Shown: positions 1 through 8,625, counted from the stretch's first letter. The stretch: DNA of 64,000 bases from Cryobacterium adonitolivorans (GCF_004402695.1 NZ_SOFL01000053.1:450-64449); one strand, 5' to 3'. The notes: generated by a model not told the origin, from the sequence alone. Numbers and translations: made by a program.

Positions 1-75
1 CAGCGCTGAGGACAACTGGTTACAGAGGCCGAGCTCAGGCCACCGATATCAATTTGCCACGGCGACGGATCGGTT

Positions 76-336
76 TCACCTGCGGAATTCGCCAAGAATC
101 TGAATCTGTTCGCGGTATTGCTCGGACGTGAGCTCGCCCCGGGCGTATCGTTCGTCCAAAATCTGACGAGCACTGCTCAAACTCGTCGACATTTGCGTTG
201 AGCCGGAGTCATTGCCTTGGTTGCTACGCCCACTGAAGATGCGCACAGTCAGAATGACAAGCAGCACGATGCCGATAAGAACTACCAGGCCTAACAGCCA
301 GGACCAGCCCATGTCCCACCCGTATCCCCACATCAT
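76..336 (-). CDS. Small membrane protein with C-terminal SHOCT-like domain
   Basis: Predicted 86-residue protein. The N-terminus is rich in Met, Trp and Gly, followed by one transmembrane helix (about residues 13-33, WLLGLVVLIGIVLLVILTV). The C-terminus matches the SHOCT pattern: residues 58-85 read ILDERYARGELTSEQY followed by a final helix. SHOCT domains are short oligomerisation segments found at the ends of membrane and metal-stress proteins in actinobacteria. I chose the tandem ATG ATG at 331-336, because the longer frame upstream runs into low-quality sequence. It lies in a patch of metal-resistance remnants. Exact function is unknown. Confidence 0.7.
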   Translation of the reverse strand: MMWGYGWDMGWSWLLGLVVLIGIVLLVILTVRIFSGRSNQGNDSGSTQMSTSLSSARQILDERYARGELTSEQYREQIQILGEFRR

Positions 337-367
337 CGTGAACGCCTCACTCTCGCAGCGAATGCAG

Positions 368-922
368 CTAATGAGAGCCATGGTACCCCTGGCGGGTATC
401 GACGCATAGGGATCGGATGAATCCGAAGTCGGCCGGACCGCTTCGGTTAGGGGTAAAATTCCGCGTGGACTGCATGAGCAGGCGGCGGTGGAGTCCGAGT
501 CCGAGAGACTCGAGTGCTTGCGTGAGTTGCTCAGTGGTGGGGAGGCCTGCCAATCCCGAGGGCGTGAAGTAGATCCGGCAGGCAAGATCCGTCGTTCGGC
601 CGTCTGTGGCGAACAGGTCTTCTCCGTCAAGGGTGATTGTAGGGGAGCCAGCGAACGACACTTCGGCTGCCTCGTCGGGCGTCCGAAGTTGACGGTTGGC
701 GGTGGCCCGGGCGGATCGGATCATGGCTCCGGTTAGTGGGTCGCACCAGGCCAGTCGAGGCACGTGGTTGCGGACCAGGATTCGAGAGACGGTGCGGGCC
801 GGAACCCTGGTCGCGGCGGCGCGGTAGCTATTCACCCAGCGATGGGCGCACTGGCGGGAGATGCCGAGCTTTTTAGCGACGTGAGCGACAGGGCGACGAT
901 GATGCAGAACCCGAGTTATCAA
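368..922 (-). pseudogene. Chimeric remnant: IS481-type transposase N-terminus joined to a thioredoxin-like fragment
   Basis: An open frame of 184 codons from a TTG. Residues 1-38 carry the helix-turn-helix start of an IS481-family transposase (RPVAHVAKKLGISRQCAHRW). About 40 family residues are then missing, and the match resumes as VPARTVSRILVR...PRLAWCDPLTGAMIRSARATANR up to residue 77. The catalytic DDE core is absent. From residue 80 the frame changes identity to the C-terminal half of a small thioredoxin-like protein often found near mercury and arsenic genes (TPDEAAEVSFAGSPTITLDGEDLF ... CRIYFTPSGLAGLPTTEQL, given here with a gap). IS481-like sequence also continues upstream to about 960 without a proper ATG. 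I read this as an IS remnant fused by deletion, not as a working gene. Confidence 0.65.
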
Positions 923-1158
923 CAGGGTCCGGCCGTGGATATTGAGTCGCGCCTTAGCGCTGGTTCGAACGGCCGTAGTCGCGCACGTAGCGGCGCTGCG
1001 CCCCGCCCGGGTGGTTGCTCGCTACAGGTAGATCGACGATCGGCCGCAAAAGGCGAGGATGCCTGATTCCTCAACATGACCAAACCTCACAAACGGTCGC
1101 AACGAACCCTCTGAGACCAAAGGGGCCTGCCCGTTGGCCGATGACTAAGGAGAAAATC

Positions 1159-1854
1159 GTGAAACGACAATCAATGGGGATTCTCGGAGCTTCGACCGTG
1201 GCACTACTCGCCGCTGCACTCGGATCGGGGCCGGCGCAAGCGCATAGTTCTGAGTCCAAGGGCGCGGAGAAATCGGTGACGCTGTCCGCTGAACTCACAG
1301 AGCTGAACAATTCGGGGGCATCCGGAACAGCTTCCGCGGTAGTTCGCAACCAGAAAATTGAGCACATAGAGGTGCATGCGTCCGGGCTGACGCCAGACGC
1401 TCCGCACGCGCAACACATCCATTACGGGAATCAAGCGCTGAACGAGTGCCCCACCTTGGCACTGGACAGCAACGGTGACGGCCGCCTCAACACAGTGGAG
1501 GGTATTCCAGCATACGGACCAGTTGTCGTGTCGTTGAACACGGCTGGCGATACAACTCCGGCCAGCTTCCTGGACGTCTCCCGCTTCCCGGTTTCTGATG
1601 ACGGTAGCTACCACTACAGCCGCGACAACATCCACATCACCAAGGTGGCGGGCACCGGATACCCCGGCCCCAACGGAACCGGAACGGCCAAGGAGATCGC
1701 GGACTCCATCCGCGATGGTGAGGGCGTCGTCGTGATCCATGGCGTCGACTACAACGGCAACGGCTCCTACGACTTCGGTGCAGGGGAAAGCGAACTCGAC
1801 CCGACCTTGCCGGCAGAAGCGACAGACCCCGCCGCCTGCGGAGTCCTGCAGTAA
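1159..1854 (+). CDS. Exported CHRD-like protein with EF-hand-type motif
   Basis: 231 residues. The GTG at 1159 is preceded by a clear AAGGAG at 1147-1152, so the longer upstream frame is rejected. Residues 1-29 are a Sec signal peptide ending PAQA-H. The middle resembles CHRD-type secreted proteins (EHIEVHASGLTPDAPHAQHIH). A calcium-loop-like segment DSNGDGRLNTVEG follows (D-x-N-x-DG-x4-E), with a second partial one near the end (DYNGNGSYDFGAGESELD). The protein is probably secreted and may bind divalent metal through its His- and Asp-rich loops; that is inference. A strong hairpin follows 30 bases after the stop. Confidence 0.75.
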   Translation: MKRQSMGILGASTVALLAAALGSGPAQAHSSESKGAEKSVTLSAELTELNNSGASGTASAVVRNQKIEHIEVHASGLTPDAPHAQHIHYGNQALNECPTLALDSNGDGRLNTVEGIPAYGPVVVSLNTAGDTTPASFLDVSRFPVSDDGSYHYSRDNIHITKVAGTGYPGPNGTGTAKEIADSIRDGEGVVVIHGVDYNGNGSYDFGAGESELDPTLPAEATDPAACGVLQ

Positions 1855-1883
1855 AAAACACCTCACGCTTCACCTTCAACACG

Positions 1884-1917
1884 GCCGATGGCCCGTCCTC
1901 CTGGGCGGGCCATCGGC
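1884..1917 (+). terminator. Hairpin terminator after the CHRD-like gene
   Basis: A perfect 12-bp stem (GCCGATGGCCCG at 1884-1895 with CGGGCCATCGGC at 1906-1917) and a 10-base loop, 30 bases past the stop codon. The T-tract is weak, as is common in high-GC actinobacteria. Confidence 0.7.
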
Positions 1918-2084
1918 TTAGCACGCTGCGTCCCGCACTGTTGAGCGCCTCCGCTACAGACACCGATGGGAATTGGAGAGCACAATGGTGCGACGAAGAT
2001 CGAAATCCTGCACATGATGAGTGCTCGAACTGGATTGCGGCTGGCAGTGGAGCGGAGGCGTGACCCTGGACTCGGCCTGAGGGG

Positions 2085-2654
2085 CTACTGCAGGAGTGCT
2101 ACTGAGGCGAGATAACTCGGCTGGCTGACGTAGTAAGTGACACCTTCTCTATTGACCAGTGCAGGGTTGTCGTCGCCCCACCGCGCGCCCAGCATCGTAC
2201 CGGAGATCGGATCGTCCGACTCTGTATACGCAGCTGCCGTGAGTTGCGCTCGCTGTGCGCTCCAGGCGCTCTCGTCCATCGCGATCTGGCCGTACCAGAG
2301 GGGGACATCGCCGCCGGCGCTGGTCCAATAGCAGCTCAACCCGCCCTGTTCGGCCATCGAGGCCATGAGGGCGCTGGGACCTCCGGGCAGGTCGGTGTGA
2401 AGGATCCAGCCTGCGGATGCGATGTCAGCCAGAGCTGGTGCTGTCAACATAGTCTCGCAGGTCGGATCGACAATGGGGCCGGCGGCGGACGGTTCCACGG
2501 TCGGCGTGACCGTGGGCTGAACGGTCGGCGTTGAGCTGGCCGACTTGTCCGGCGTCGTTGAGGGTGCTGTTGTCGTTGGCTGCACGCCCGCGGCGCAACC
2601 ACTCAACATGAAGAGTCCGGCCAGAACCGCCGTTGATCCGCGAAACTTTAGCAT
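2085..2654 (-). CDS. Hypothetical lipoprotein
   Basis: 189 residues from the ATG at 2652-2654, with AAGGTGG upstream. The signal peptide ends in a lipobox, LFMLSGC (Cys about residue 19), so the mature protein should be lipid-anchored outside the membrane. A Thr/Pro/Ser-rich linker of about 40 residues follows. The globular domain contains CETMLTAPALADIASAGW and SCYWTSAGGDVPLWYGQIAMD, with paired cysteines that could form a disulfide. I do not recognise the family. It is downstream of the broken ars genes on the same strand, but separated by about 50 bases. Confidence 0.7.
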   Translation of the reverse strand: MLKFRGSTAVLAGLFMLSGCAAGVQPTTTAPSTTPDKSASSTPTVQPTVTPTVEPSAAGPIVDPTCETMLTAPALADIASAGWILHTDLPGGPSALMASMAEQGGLSCYWTSAGGDVPLWYGQIAMDESAWSAQRAQLTAAAYTESDDPISGTMLGARWGDDNPALVNREGVTYYVSQPSYLASVALLQ

Positions 2655-2705
2655 TTCCCCCACCTTGCTGTGAACACTGGACGTCGCCGTGGCCTCGGAC
2701 ACACA

Positions 2706-3464
2706 CTACTCCGACAGGCCGGTCAGGGCGGGGATGCCGATCAGTTCTACGGCCAGGAGCGGCACGATGGCCGTGTGGGCGTACCGGGTCCGGACCGCGT
2801 CGATCTCGGGGAGTTCGTTGGCGGCCCGGCGTCTCAGCAGTGCCGAGGTCGGTGCCGCCGCCGCGATCGAGTTGTTCACGACCCAGGCCCACGGTTCGAT
2901 GCCGGCACGACGCAGGTCTTCCTGCAACCCGGCGGGACGACGTGCATCGTGGTCCCCATCTGCCGGGCGACCTCCCGGTGGTAGGAGCCCGTCGAATCCC
3001 GCAGCAGCAGGGTGTGCCCGGTGGGGGCCGTAACGAGCACCACAAACTTGTTCTTGCCCCCCCGGCTCACCCTGGAGAAGGCCTGGAAGACGGCGATCTC
3101 TTCGGTGCCCGGTGACCGCAGGTCTTAGCGCAGCATGGCCAACCCCTGCCTGTCGAGGTGGGCGCCCTTGGTGGCCAGGACGTGCTCGCTGTAGCGCTCG
3201 ATCTCCACGGCCGGGTCGATGCGGGACACCTCGAGGTTGGCGAGTTCGCCGGCGAGCGTGTCGGTCAGGTGTGCGGCGGGGTTTGTCGTGGTGAGGTGCA
3301 CGGCAAAGTCGCGTTCGGCCAGGGCGACGGCGACGCCGGCGGCACCGAGATGCCCTACATCGGTCGAACTGTCCCGATGCGCGGGGGCAGCTGGTCCGGA
3401 CGTGGGCACCTCGGCGGCAGGCTCGGCGCTCGCAATGGTGTTGTCGCGGGGGAGCAGGCCGCGG
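2706..3464 (-). pseudogene. arsA: Decayed arsA (arsenite-efflux ATPase), second half only
   Basis: Only sequence matching the C-terminal half of ArsA is present, in at least three reading frames. Frame one runs AVALAERDFAVHLTTTNPAAHLTDTLAGELANLEVSRIDPAVE and stops at the TAA near 3125. Frame two (about 3122 to 2876) continues RSPGTEEIAVFQAFSR and STGSYHREVARQMGTTMHV. Frame three (2927-2706) gives EDLRRAGIEPWAWVVNNS and DAVRTRYA. The ArsA signature DTAPTGHT reads VTAPTGHT, so the conserved Asp is lost. The P-loop expected before AVALAER is unrecognisable (RDSSTDVGHLGAAG). The N-terminal ATPase half is missing. This cannot make a working ATPase. Confidence 0.75.
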
Positions 3465-3840
3465 GCCCCGCCACCGCAGCAGCCGTCAGCGGATTCGGCG
3501 GGCTGCGCGGCGCTGAGCAGCGACGGCCGGTCCTCGGCCGCGGGGGCGCCCAGGCCGGCCCACCTGGGGCGCGACGGGTCGCGGCCAGTGAGCACGGTGG
3601 CGCCGTCGACCATCGTGACGGGCAGACCTTCCTGGCCCACAGCGTGCAGGAAGCTGCACACGGTCTCGTTCTCCGCGAACGCCAGAGGCTCCTGGGCGAG
3701 GTTGAATCGGCGCACGCTGCCGCCGGCCGACGTGGCCCAGTCGATGTCGCCGAGACCGTCACGAGCTGCTGGTCGACGTCGACGCCACAAATGCCGGTGC
3801 CGCAGCACAGGCCGAGTTCGAAGATCTGGATGGTCGTCAT
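3465..3840 (-). pseudogene. arsD: Frameshifted arsD (arsenic metallochaperone)
   Basis: It starts at the ATG at 3838-3840 as MTTIQIFELGLCCGTGICGVDVDQQLVTVSA, which has the ArsD pattern with its CC...C arsenite-binding cysteines. After about 31 codons, near 3747, one base appears to be missing. The match then continues in another frame as DIDWATSAGGSVRRFNLAQEPLAF and ENETVCSFLHAVGQEGLPVTMVDGATVL, ending near a CCGGG cysteine pair. ArsD normally hands As(III) to ArsA. Both are broken here, while the downstream arsenate reductases are intact. A single sequencing error could mimic this shift, but the broken neighbour arsA argues for real decay. Confidence 0.7.
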
Positions 3841-4026
3841 GGGAGCCTCGGTATCCGCCGGACATGCGACACGGTGTCAAGCGCGTCCGGCCCTCGCATG
3901 ATATCGACGTCCATCGATTTATACGGTCACGGTCGCACCGCGGGTGGGTAAACGGGGCGTGAACGGCGAGTGTGCGGCCAGAGACAAAATCGTTCCCGGA
4001 TGCCGATCCCGGCGCGAATCGTCTAT

Positions 4027-4046
4027 ATTGACAGATATCGATCAAT
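4027..4046. promoter_or_regulatory. Candidate ArsR-type operator upstream of arsC
   Basis: ATTGA-CA-GATATC-GA-TCAAT is a 20-base palindrome with 16 paired positions, 20 bases before the arsC start. Its AT-rich dyad resembles ArsR/SmtB operators. A second ATCGA...TCGAT pair lies near 3902-3918 and could serve the divergent arsD promoter. No arsR gene is in the window, so the regulator would act from elsewhere or is lost. Confidence 0.4.
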
Positions 4047-4066
4047 CGCCATCCGAAGGAAGCCCC

Positions 4067-4498
4067 ATGCCTGACACTGCCGGTACGTCCGCGGCCAAGC
4101 CCACAGTCCTGTTCGTCTGCGTCCACAACGCGGGCCGATCCCAGATGGCTGCCGGCTACCTTACCGCGCTCTCCCACGGGCAGGTTGAGGTGCTCTCGGC
4201 TGGCTCAGAGCCGAAGGACCAGATCAACCCGGTCGCCATCGCGGCCATGGCCGAGGATGGCATCGACATCGCGCACAACGTGCCCAAGATCCTCACCACC
4301 GAGGCCGTCAAGGACTCCGACGTGGTCATTACCATGGGGTGCGGTGATGCTTGCCCAATCTTCCCCGGCAAGCGCTACGAGGATTGGGAGCTGGCCGACC
4401 CGGCCGGCCAGGGCATCGAATCGGTGCGCCCGATCCGCGACGACATCAAGGCTCGCATCGAGAAGCTGCTCGCCGAGATCCTCCCCGCCACCGTCTAG
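4067..4498 (+). CDS. arsC: Arsenate reductase, low-molecular-weight phosphatase fold (mycothiol type)
   Basis: 143 residues. It reduces arsenate As(V) to arsenite, probably using mycothiol as in actinobacterial ArsC1/C2. The P-loop CVHNAGRS lies at residues 18-25 (C-x5-R-S), with the nucleophilic Cys first. A second conserved block reads ITMGCGDACPIFPGKRYEDWELADP and includes the general-acid Asp. I chose the ATG at 4067 over the longer frame because AAGGA sits seven bases upstream and the longer extension has no homology. A related gene follows after 33 bases. The efflux genes next to it are broken, so any arsenite exporter must be elsewhere. Confidence 0.85.
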   Translation: MPDTAGTSAAKPTVLFVCVHNAGRSQMAAGYLTALSHGQVEVLSAGSEPKDQINPVAIAAMAEDGIDIAHNVPKILTTEAVKDSDVVITMGCGDACPIFPGKRYEDWELADPAGQGIESVRPIRDDIKARIEKLLAEILPATV

Positions 4499-4531
4499 CC
4501 ACCGACACCCGCACAGACAAGTCGTAGACAC

Positions 4532-5191
4532 ATGGATGTTTCGGACCGTCGCCCCCTGCCCGGGCTCGTCTACCCGGAGGCGTACCTTCACCGCCTCTCC
4601 GACGACCTGTCGCTCAAGTTCTCCGGCATCTTCGGCCTCGAAACCGTAGAGCGTTATGTCCTGGAGTCATACACCAGCCTGTTGCGCAGCTCGCGGGTGC
4701 GCGCTCACGTCGCCGCTCGCACGGTGCGGTTCGCCACTGACCGGCTCACCGCACTCGCCCTGGCGGAGGGAGCGATCGCGCGAGAGGTCCCCGAGGTGCT
4801 CTTCGTCTGCGAGCAGAACGCGGGTCGGTCTCAGATGGCCGCAGTACTCACCGCGCACCTCTCCGGTGGGCGGGTGCACGTGCGAAGCGCCGGCTCGATG
4901 CCGTCCGGCGAGATCCACTCCATAGTGCTCGAGGCCATGCGCGAGATCGGCCTGGACCTGGGCGAAGAGTTCCCCAAGCCGCTCACCGATGACGTGGTGC
5001 GGGCGGCCGACGTGGTCATCACGATGGGATGCGGCGACGCCTGCCCGGTCTACCCGGGCAAGCGCTACCAGGATTGGGATCTGGCTGACCCGGCCGGGCT
5101 GTCCCTGGAGTCGGTGCGGCGTATCCGTGACGAGATCAGCACCCACGTGGTGGCGCTGCTGGAGAGCCTCGGGGTCGAGGCGAAGGCCTAG
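4532..5191 (+). CDS. Arsenate reductase-like phosphatase with N-terminal three-helix domain
   Basis: 219 residues. Residues 1-88 form an all-helical N-terminal domain of the kind found ahead of actinobacterial ArsC-like phosphatases (YPEAYLHRLSDDLSLKF ... VLFVC junction). Residues 89-215 are a low-molecular-weight phosphatase domain with the P-loop CEQNAGRS and the block ITMGCGDACPVYPGKRYQDWDLADP. The C-terminal domain closely resembles the preceding ArsC, which suggests duplication of the catalytic part. The gene probably shares the arsC transcript. The role of the helical domain is not known to me; it may help dimerise or bind a redox partner. Confidence 0.8.
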   Translation: MDVSDRRPLPGLVYPEAYLHRLSDDLSLKFSGIFGLETVERYVLESYTSLLRSSRVRAHVAARTVRFATDRLTALALAEGAIAREVPEVLFVCEQNAGRSQMAAVLTAHLSGGRVHVRSAGSMPSGEIHSIVLEAMREIGLDLGEEFPKPLTDDVVRAADVVITMGCGDACPVYPGKRYQDWDLADPAGLSLESVRRIRDEISTHVVALLESLGVEAKA

Positions 5192-5241
5192 CTCAACCCG
5201 CCGGGAAGCGCAGCGGCCGGGACAAGGCGGCGGGCGGCCGG

Positions 5242-5619
5242 CTATTCGGCGTTCGGGTTCTCTTTGTGCTTGGTGAGTTCGGCTCGATCGTCGGCGGAGG
5301 ACTGGCGATCGCTCTTGGCGTGCGACCGGTCCAGTGCTGCTGCCCGGCGCTCTCCGTGGCCTGAATACGTCTCGCTGGTGTCCAGAAATGCCTCGAGGTC
5401 GGCGGCTTCCGCACGCTTGTCAGACTCGACATCGCGGATGTCGGCTTCATCATCCCGTCGGTGTGCGTCCACCAGGATCTTCTCGATCTTCTGATCCCGG
5501 GCCGATTGACGAGGAGTCTGGGCCTCGTCCGGCTCTTCCTCCGGCATCTGGGCTGATCCGGGTTCGGCCGAGTCGGCGCTGCTGTGCTGAGAGTCCGTTG
5601 GATTACCCACAGCCTCCAT
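5242..5619 (-). CDS. Hypothetical acidic, probably disordered protein
   Basis: 125 residues, very rich in Asp, Glu, Arg, Ser and Ala, with no hydrophobic segment. The middle (RQSARDQKIEKILVDAHRRDDEADIRDVESDKRAEAADLEAFLDT, gapped) is likely a charged helix or coiled coil, and the ends look disordered. No catalytic motif is seen. The start at 5617-5619 lacks a strong ribosome binding site. It is convergent with the arsC-like gene and is moderately likely to be a real gene. Function is unknown. Confidence 0.5.
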   Translation of the reverse strand: MEAVGNPTDSQHSSADSAEPGSAQMPEEEPDEAQTPRQSARDQKIEKILVDAHRRDDEADIRDVESDKRAEAADLEAFLDTSETYSGHGERRAAALDRSHAKSDRQSSADDRAELTKHKENPNAE

Positions 5620-5681
5620 CTAACACCAATGGGTCGAAAGGAGCATCAGTGTCGTCGACGAAAACAGCGTCACCACAAGAC

Positions 5682-5715
5682 AGAACGGCCCCGCACGAAG
5701 GTGCGGGGCCGTTCT
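5682..5715 (-). terminator. Intrinsic terminator downstream of adhE
   Basis: A perfect 15-bp stem (AGAACGGCCCCGCAC / GTGCGGGGCCGTTCT) with a 4-base loop, 41 bases beyond the adhE stop. Read on the minus strand it is followed by a T-rich stretch (GTCTTGTGG). Confidence 0.85.
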
Positions 5716-5756
5716 GGTGGTGCAGGTCGAACGGTTACTGCGGTGACACGTGGAGC

Positions 5757-8510
5757 CTACTTGCCGGCCTTGCGGGCCGGCTTCTTGGCGTCCCCGGCCG
5801 GGGCGACAACCTCTGCACCGGTCTCGAGCGCGGCGTCAACGACGGCTGCGCGTCCGGCGCGAACCTCGGCGAACGACGTGCCGTAGTACGCGGCTTCCAT
5901 GAGGGTCTTCATGTCGTCCAGCATCGGCATCCGCGGGTTGGCGGGTGCGCACTGGTCGCCGTAGGCGCCCATGGCGAGCGAGTCAAGGCGGCTGATGAAG
6001 TCTTCCTCCGGCACACCCTGTGCCTGGAAGGACGGCTTGATGCCGACCTGGTCGCGCAGTTTCTCGACGGCCTTGGCGTAGGACTCGACGCCCTCGGCCG
6101 GGGTCGATGCCGGGAGGCCGAGGTGCTTCGCGATTTCCTGGAAGCGCTCCGGGGCAATGTAGTGCTCGTACTTGGGCCAGCTGGTCAGCTTGGTCGGTAC
6201 GGTGCCGTTGTACCGGATCACGTGCGGCAGGTAGGTCGCGTTGACCCGGCCGTGGATCAGGTGCAGCTGCGCGCCGGTGACGTGAGCCATCGCGTGGACT
6301 ATGCCCAGGAACGCGTTACCGAATGCCATTCCTGAGATCGATGCGGCGTTGTGCATCTTCTCGCGGGCCTTGATGACGCTGTCATCGTTGCTGCCAATGG
6401 TGCCCTTGACGCTGGTTTCGATGTTCTCGAAGATCAGCTTGATGGCGTGCAGGCAGAGGCCGTCGGTGAAGTCGTTCGCGTATACCGAGACGTACGCCTC
6501 AGTGGCGTGGGTCAGGGCGTCGAAGCCGGAGTCGGCGGCGAGGAACGACGGCATCATGGCGGTGAGCACGGGGTCGATGATCGCGACGGACGGGATCAGC
6601 GCGTAGTCGGCCAGCGGGTACTTGACTCCGGTGACGTCGTCGGTGATGACGGCGAACGGGGTCATCTCGCTACCGGTGCCCGAGGTGGTCGGGATACAGA
6701 CCAGCTTGGCGAGTTCACCGAGGTCGGGGAACTTGAACGCGCGCTTGCGCACGTCGAAGAACTTTTCCTTCATGTCGGCGAATTCGATTTCGGGGTGTTC
6801 GTACAAGAGCCACATGACCTTCGCGGCATCCATCGGCGAACCGCCACCGAGGGCGATGATGGTGTCCGGCTTGAAGGCGCGCATTTCCTCTGCGCCCTTC
6901 TCAACGGCGGCAACGGTGGGCTCGGGGAGCACGTTGTCGATGATCTGCAGGGCAACGCGGCCCTCGCGGCGGTTGAGCACGTCGAGGATCTTGTCGACGA
7001 AGCCCAGGCGGGTCATGGTCGAGTCGGTGACGATGGTGACCCGGGTGACGTCGCGCATGTCGGCCAGGTAACGAACCGCGTTCGGCTCGAAGTAGGTCTT
7101 TGCGGGGATCTTGAACCACTGCAAGTTGTTGTTCCTCCGGCCAATGCGCTTGACGTTGATCAGGTTGATCGCTGACACGTTGTTCGAGACGGAGTTGTGT
7201 CCGTACGAACCACAGCCGAGCGTGAGAGAGGGGATGAACGCGTTGTAGATGTCACCGATGCCACCGAGCGAGCTGGGGGCGTTGGTGATGATGCGAACGG
7301 CCTTGACGCGCTTGCCGAATTCCTCGATGATCTCGGGGTTCTCGCTGTGGATCGAGCCGGAGTGGCCCAGTCCGTCGAATTCCACCATCTGCTCGGAGAG
7401 CGAGATGCCCTCTTCGGCGTCCTTGGCGTGCAGGACGGCGAGCACCGGTGCCAGCTTTTCGCGGGTCATCGGTTCGTGCGGTCCGACTCCGGAGACCTCG
7501 ACCAGGATGATCGACGTGTCTTCGGGAACGGTGAAGCCAGCCTGGGCGGCGATCCAGACCGGCGACTTGCCGACGACGGTCGGGTTGAGCTTGGCGCCGG
7601 CGCAGTTCTCCGAGTTGGCCTGCACGCCGAAGATGAACTCTTCGAGCATGGCCTTCTCGGCGGTGCTGGCTAGGTGGGTGTGCAGGATCTTGAACTCGGC
7701 CATGGCCTCTTTGTAGAGGGGCTCTTCAATGATGACGGCCTGCTCGGAAGCGCAGATCATGCCGTAGTCGAAGGACTTGGAGAGCACGACGTCGTTCACG
7801 GCACGCTTGAGCTTGGCGCTCTTCTCGATGAAGGCGGGCACGTTTCCGGCGCCGACACCCAGGGCGGGCTTGCCGCAGGAGTACGCGGCGCGGACCATGG
7901 CGTTTCCACCGGTCGCGAGGATGGTCGCGATGCCGGGGTGGTTCATCAGCAGGGTGGATGCCTCGAGCGAGGGGGTTTCGATCCACTGGATACAGTTCTC
8001 GGGGGCGCCGGCCTTGATGGCGGCGTCACGGACGACGCGGGCTGCGGCGACGGAGGACTGCTGGGCTCCCGGGTGGAATCCGAAGATGATGGGGTTGCGG
8101 GTCTTGAGAGCGATGAGGGACTTGAAGATCGCGGTCGAGGTGGGGTTGGTAACCGGGGTGATGCCGCAGATGACGCCGACGGGCTCTGCGATCTCGGTGA
8201 TGCCGGTAATTTCGTCGCGACTGATGATGCCGACGGTCTTGAGGTTCTGCATGGAGTTGGTGACGTGCTCGCACGCGAAGAGGTTCTTCACGGCCTTGTC
8301 TTCGAAGACGCCACGGCCGGTTTCTGCCACGGCGTGCACGGCCAGTTCGGCGTGCTTGGACAAGGCGGCGACGGAGGCCTTCTTGACGATGAAGTCAATC
8401 TGTTCCTGCGTGAAGTTTGAGTATTCCTTGAGCGCGACCAGGCCCGCGGAAACCATGGAGTCGATCTGCGCAGCTAATGGAGTGGCGACTGGATGGTCTG
8501 TGATCGTCAT
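5757..8510 (-). CDS. adhE: Bifunctional acetaldehyde-CoA/alcohol dehydrogenase AdhE
   Basis: 917 residues. It converts acetyl-CoA to acetaldehyde and then ethanol with two NADH, regenerating NAD+ during fermentation. The N-terminal aldehyde dehydrogenase domain (about 1-450) has its catalytic Cys253 in the context MICASEQ. The C-terminal iron-dependent alcohol dehydrogenase domain (about 460-890) carries GGGSPMDAAK, DSGFDALTHATEA and the metal-binding histidines around VHAMAHVTGAQLHLIHG. The protein ends in a Lys/Ala tail (KKPARKAGK). The ATG at 8508-8510 has AGGAGGA upstream; the longer open frame to 8897 overlaps the neighbouring gene antisense and is rejected. It appears monocistronic, with a strong terminator. 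The adjacency to NAD synthesis genes may be coincidental. Confidence 0.95.
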   Translation of the reverse strand: MTITDHPVATPLAAQIDSMVSAGLVALKEYSNFTQEQIDFIVKKASVAALSKHAELAVHAVAETGRGVFEDKAVKNLFACEHVTNSMQNLKTVGIISRDEITGITEIAEPVGVICGITPVTNPTSTAIFKSLIALKTRNPIIFGFHPGAQQSSVAAARVVRDAAIKAGAPENCIQWIETPSLEASTLLMNHPGIATILATGGNAMVRAAYSCGKPALGVGAGNVPAFIEKSAKLKRAVNDVVLSKSFDYGMICASEQAVIIEEPLYKEAMAEFKILHTHLASTAEKAMLEEFIFGVQANSENCAGAKLNPTVVGKSPVWIAAQAGFTVPEDTSIILVEVSGVGPHEPMTREKLAPVLAVLHAKDAEEGISLSEQMVEFDGLGHSGSIHSENPEIIEEFGKRVKAVRIITNAPSSLGGIGDIYNAFIPSLTLGCGSYGHNSVSNNVSAINLINVKRIGRRNNNLQWFKIPAKTYFEPNAVRYLADMRDVTRVTIVTDSTMTRLGFVDKILDVLNRREGRVALQIIDNVLPEPTVAAVEKGAEEMRAFKPDTIIALGGGSPMDAAKVMWLLYEHPEIEFADMKEKFFDVRKRAFKFPDLGELAKLVCIPTTSGTGSEMTPFAVITDDVTGVKYPLADYALIPSVAIIDPVLTAMMPSFLAADSGFDALTHATEAYVSVYANDFTDGLCLHAIKLIFENIETSVKGTIGSNDDSVIKAREKMHNAASISGMAFGNAFLGIVHAMAHVTGAQLHLIHGRVNATYLPHVIRYNGTVPTKLTSWPKYEHYIAPERFQEIAKHLGLPASTPAEGVESYAKAVEKLRDQVGIKPSFQAQGVPEEDFISRLDSLAMGAYGDQCAPANPRMPMLDDMKTLMEAAYYGTSFAEVRAGRAAVVDAALETGAEVVAPAGDAKKPARKAGK

Positions 8511-8625
8511 TAGTATTCCTCCTGGACAACCCGATCTGGGATCTTTGTCTCTGGTTCTAACATAAGCTGCCGCAACGTCCAGGTCACGGGCCAAAGGTCC
8601 CACAGCACCGCCATTCTGGAGCCGT

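Noticed and set aside
6351-8420. Plus-strand frames opposite adhE (Gly/Val/Asp-rich)
   Set aside because: Antisense shadows of a well-conserved gene.
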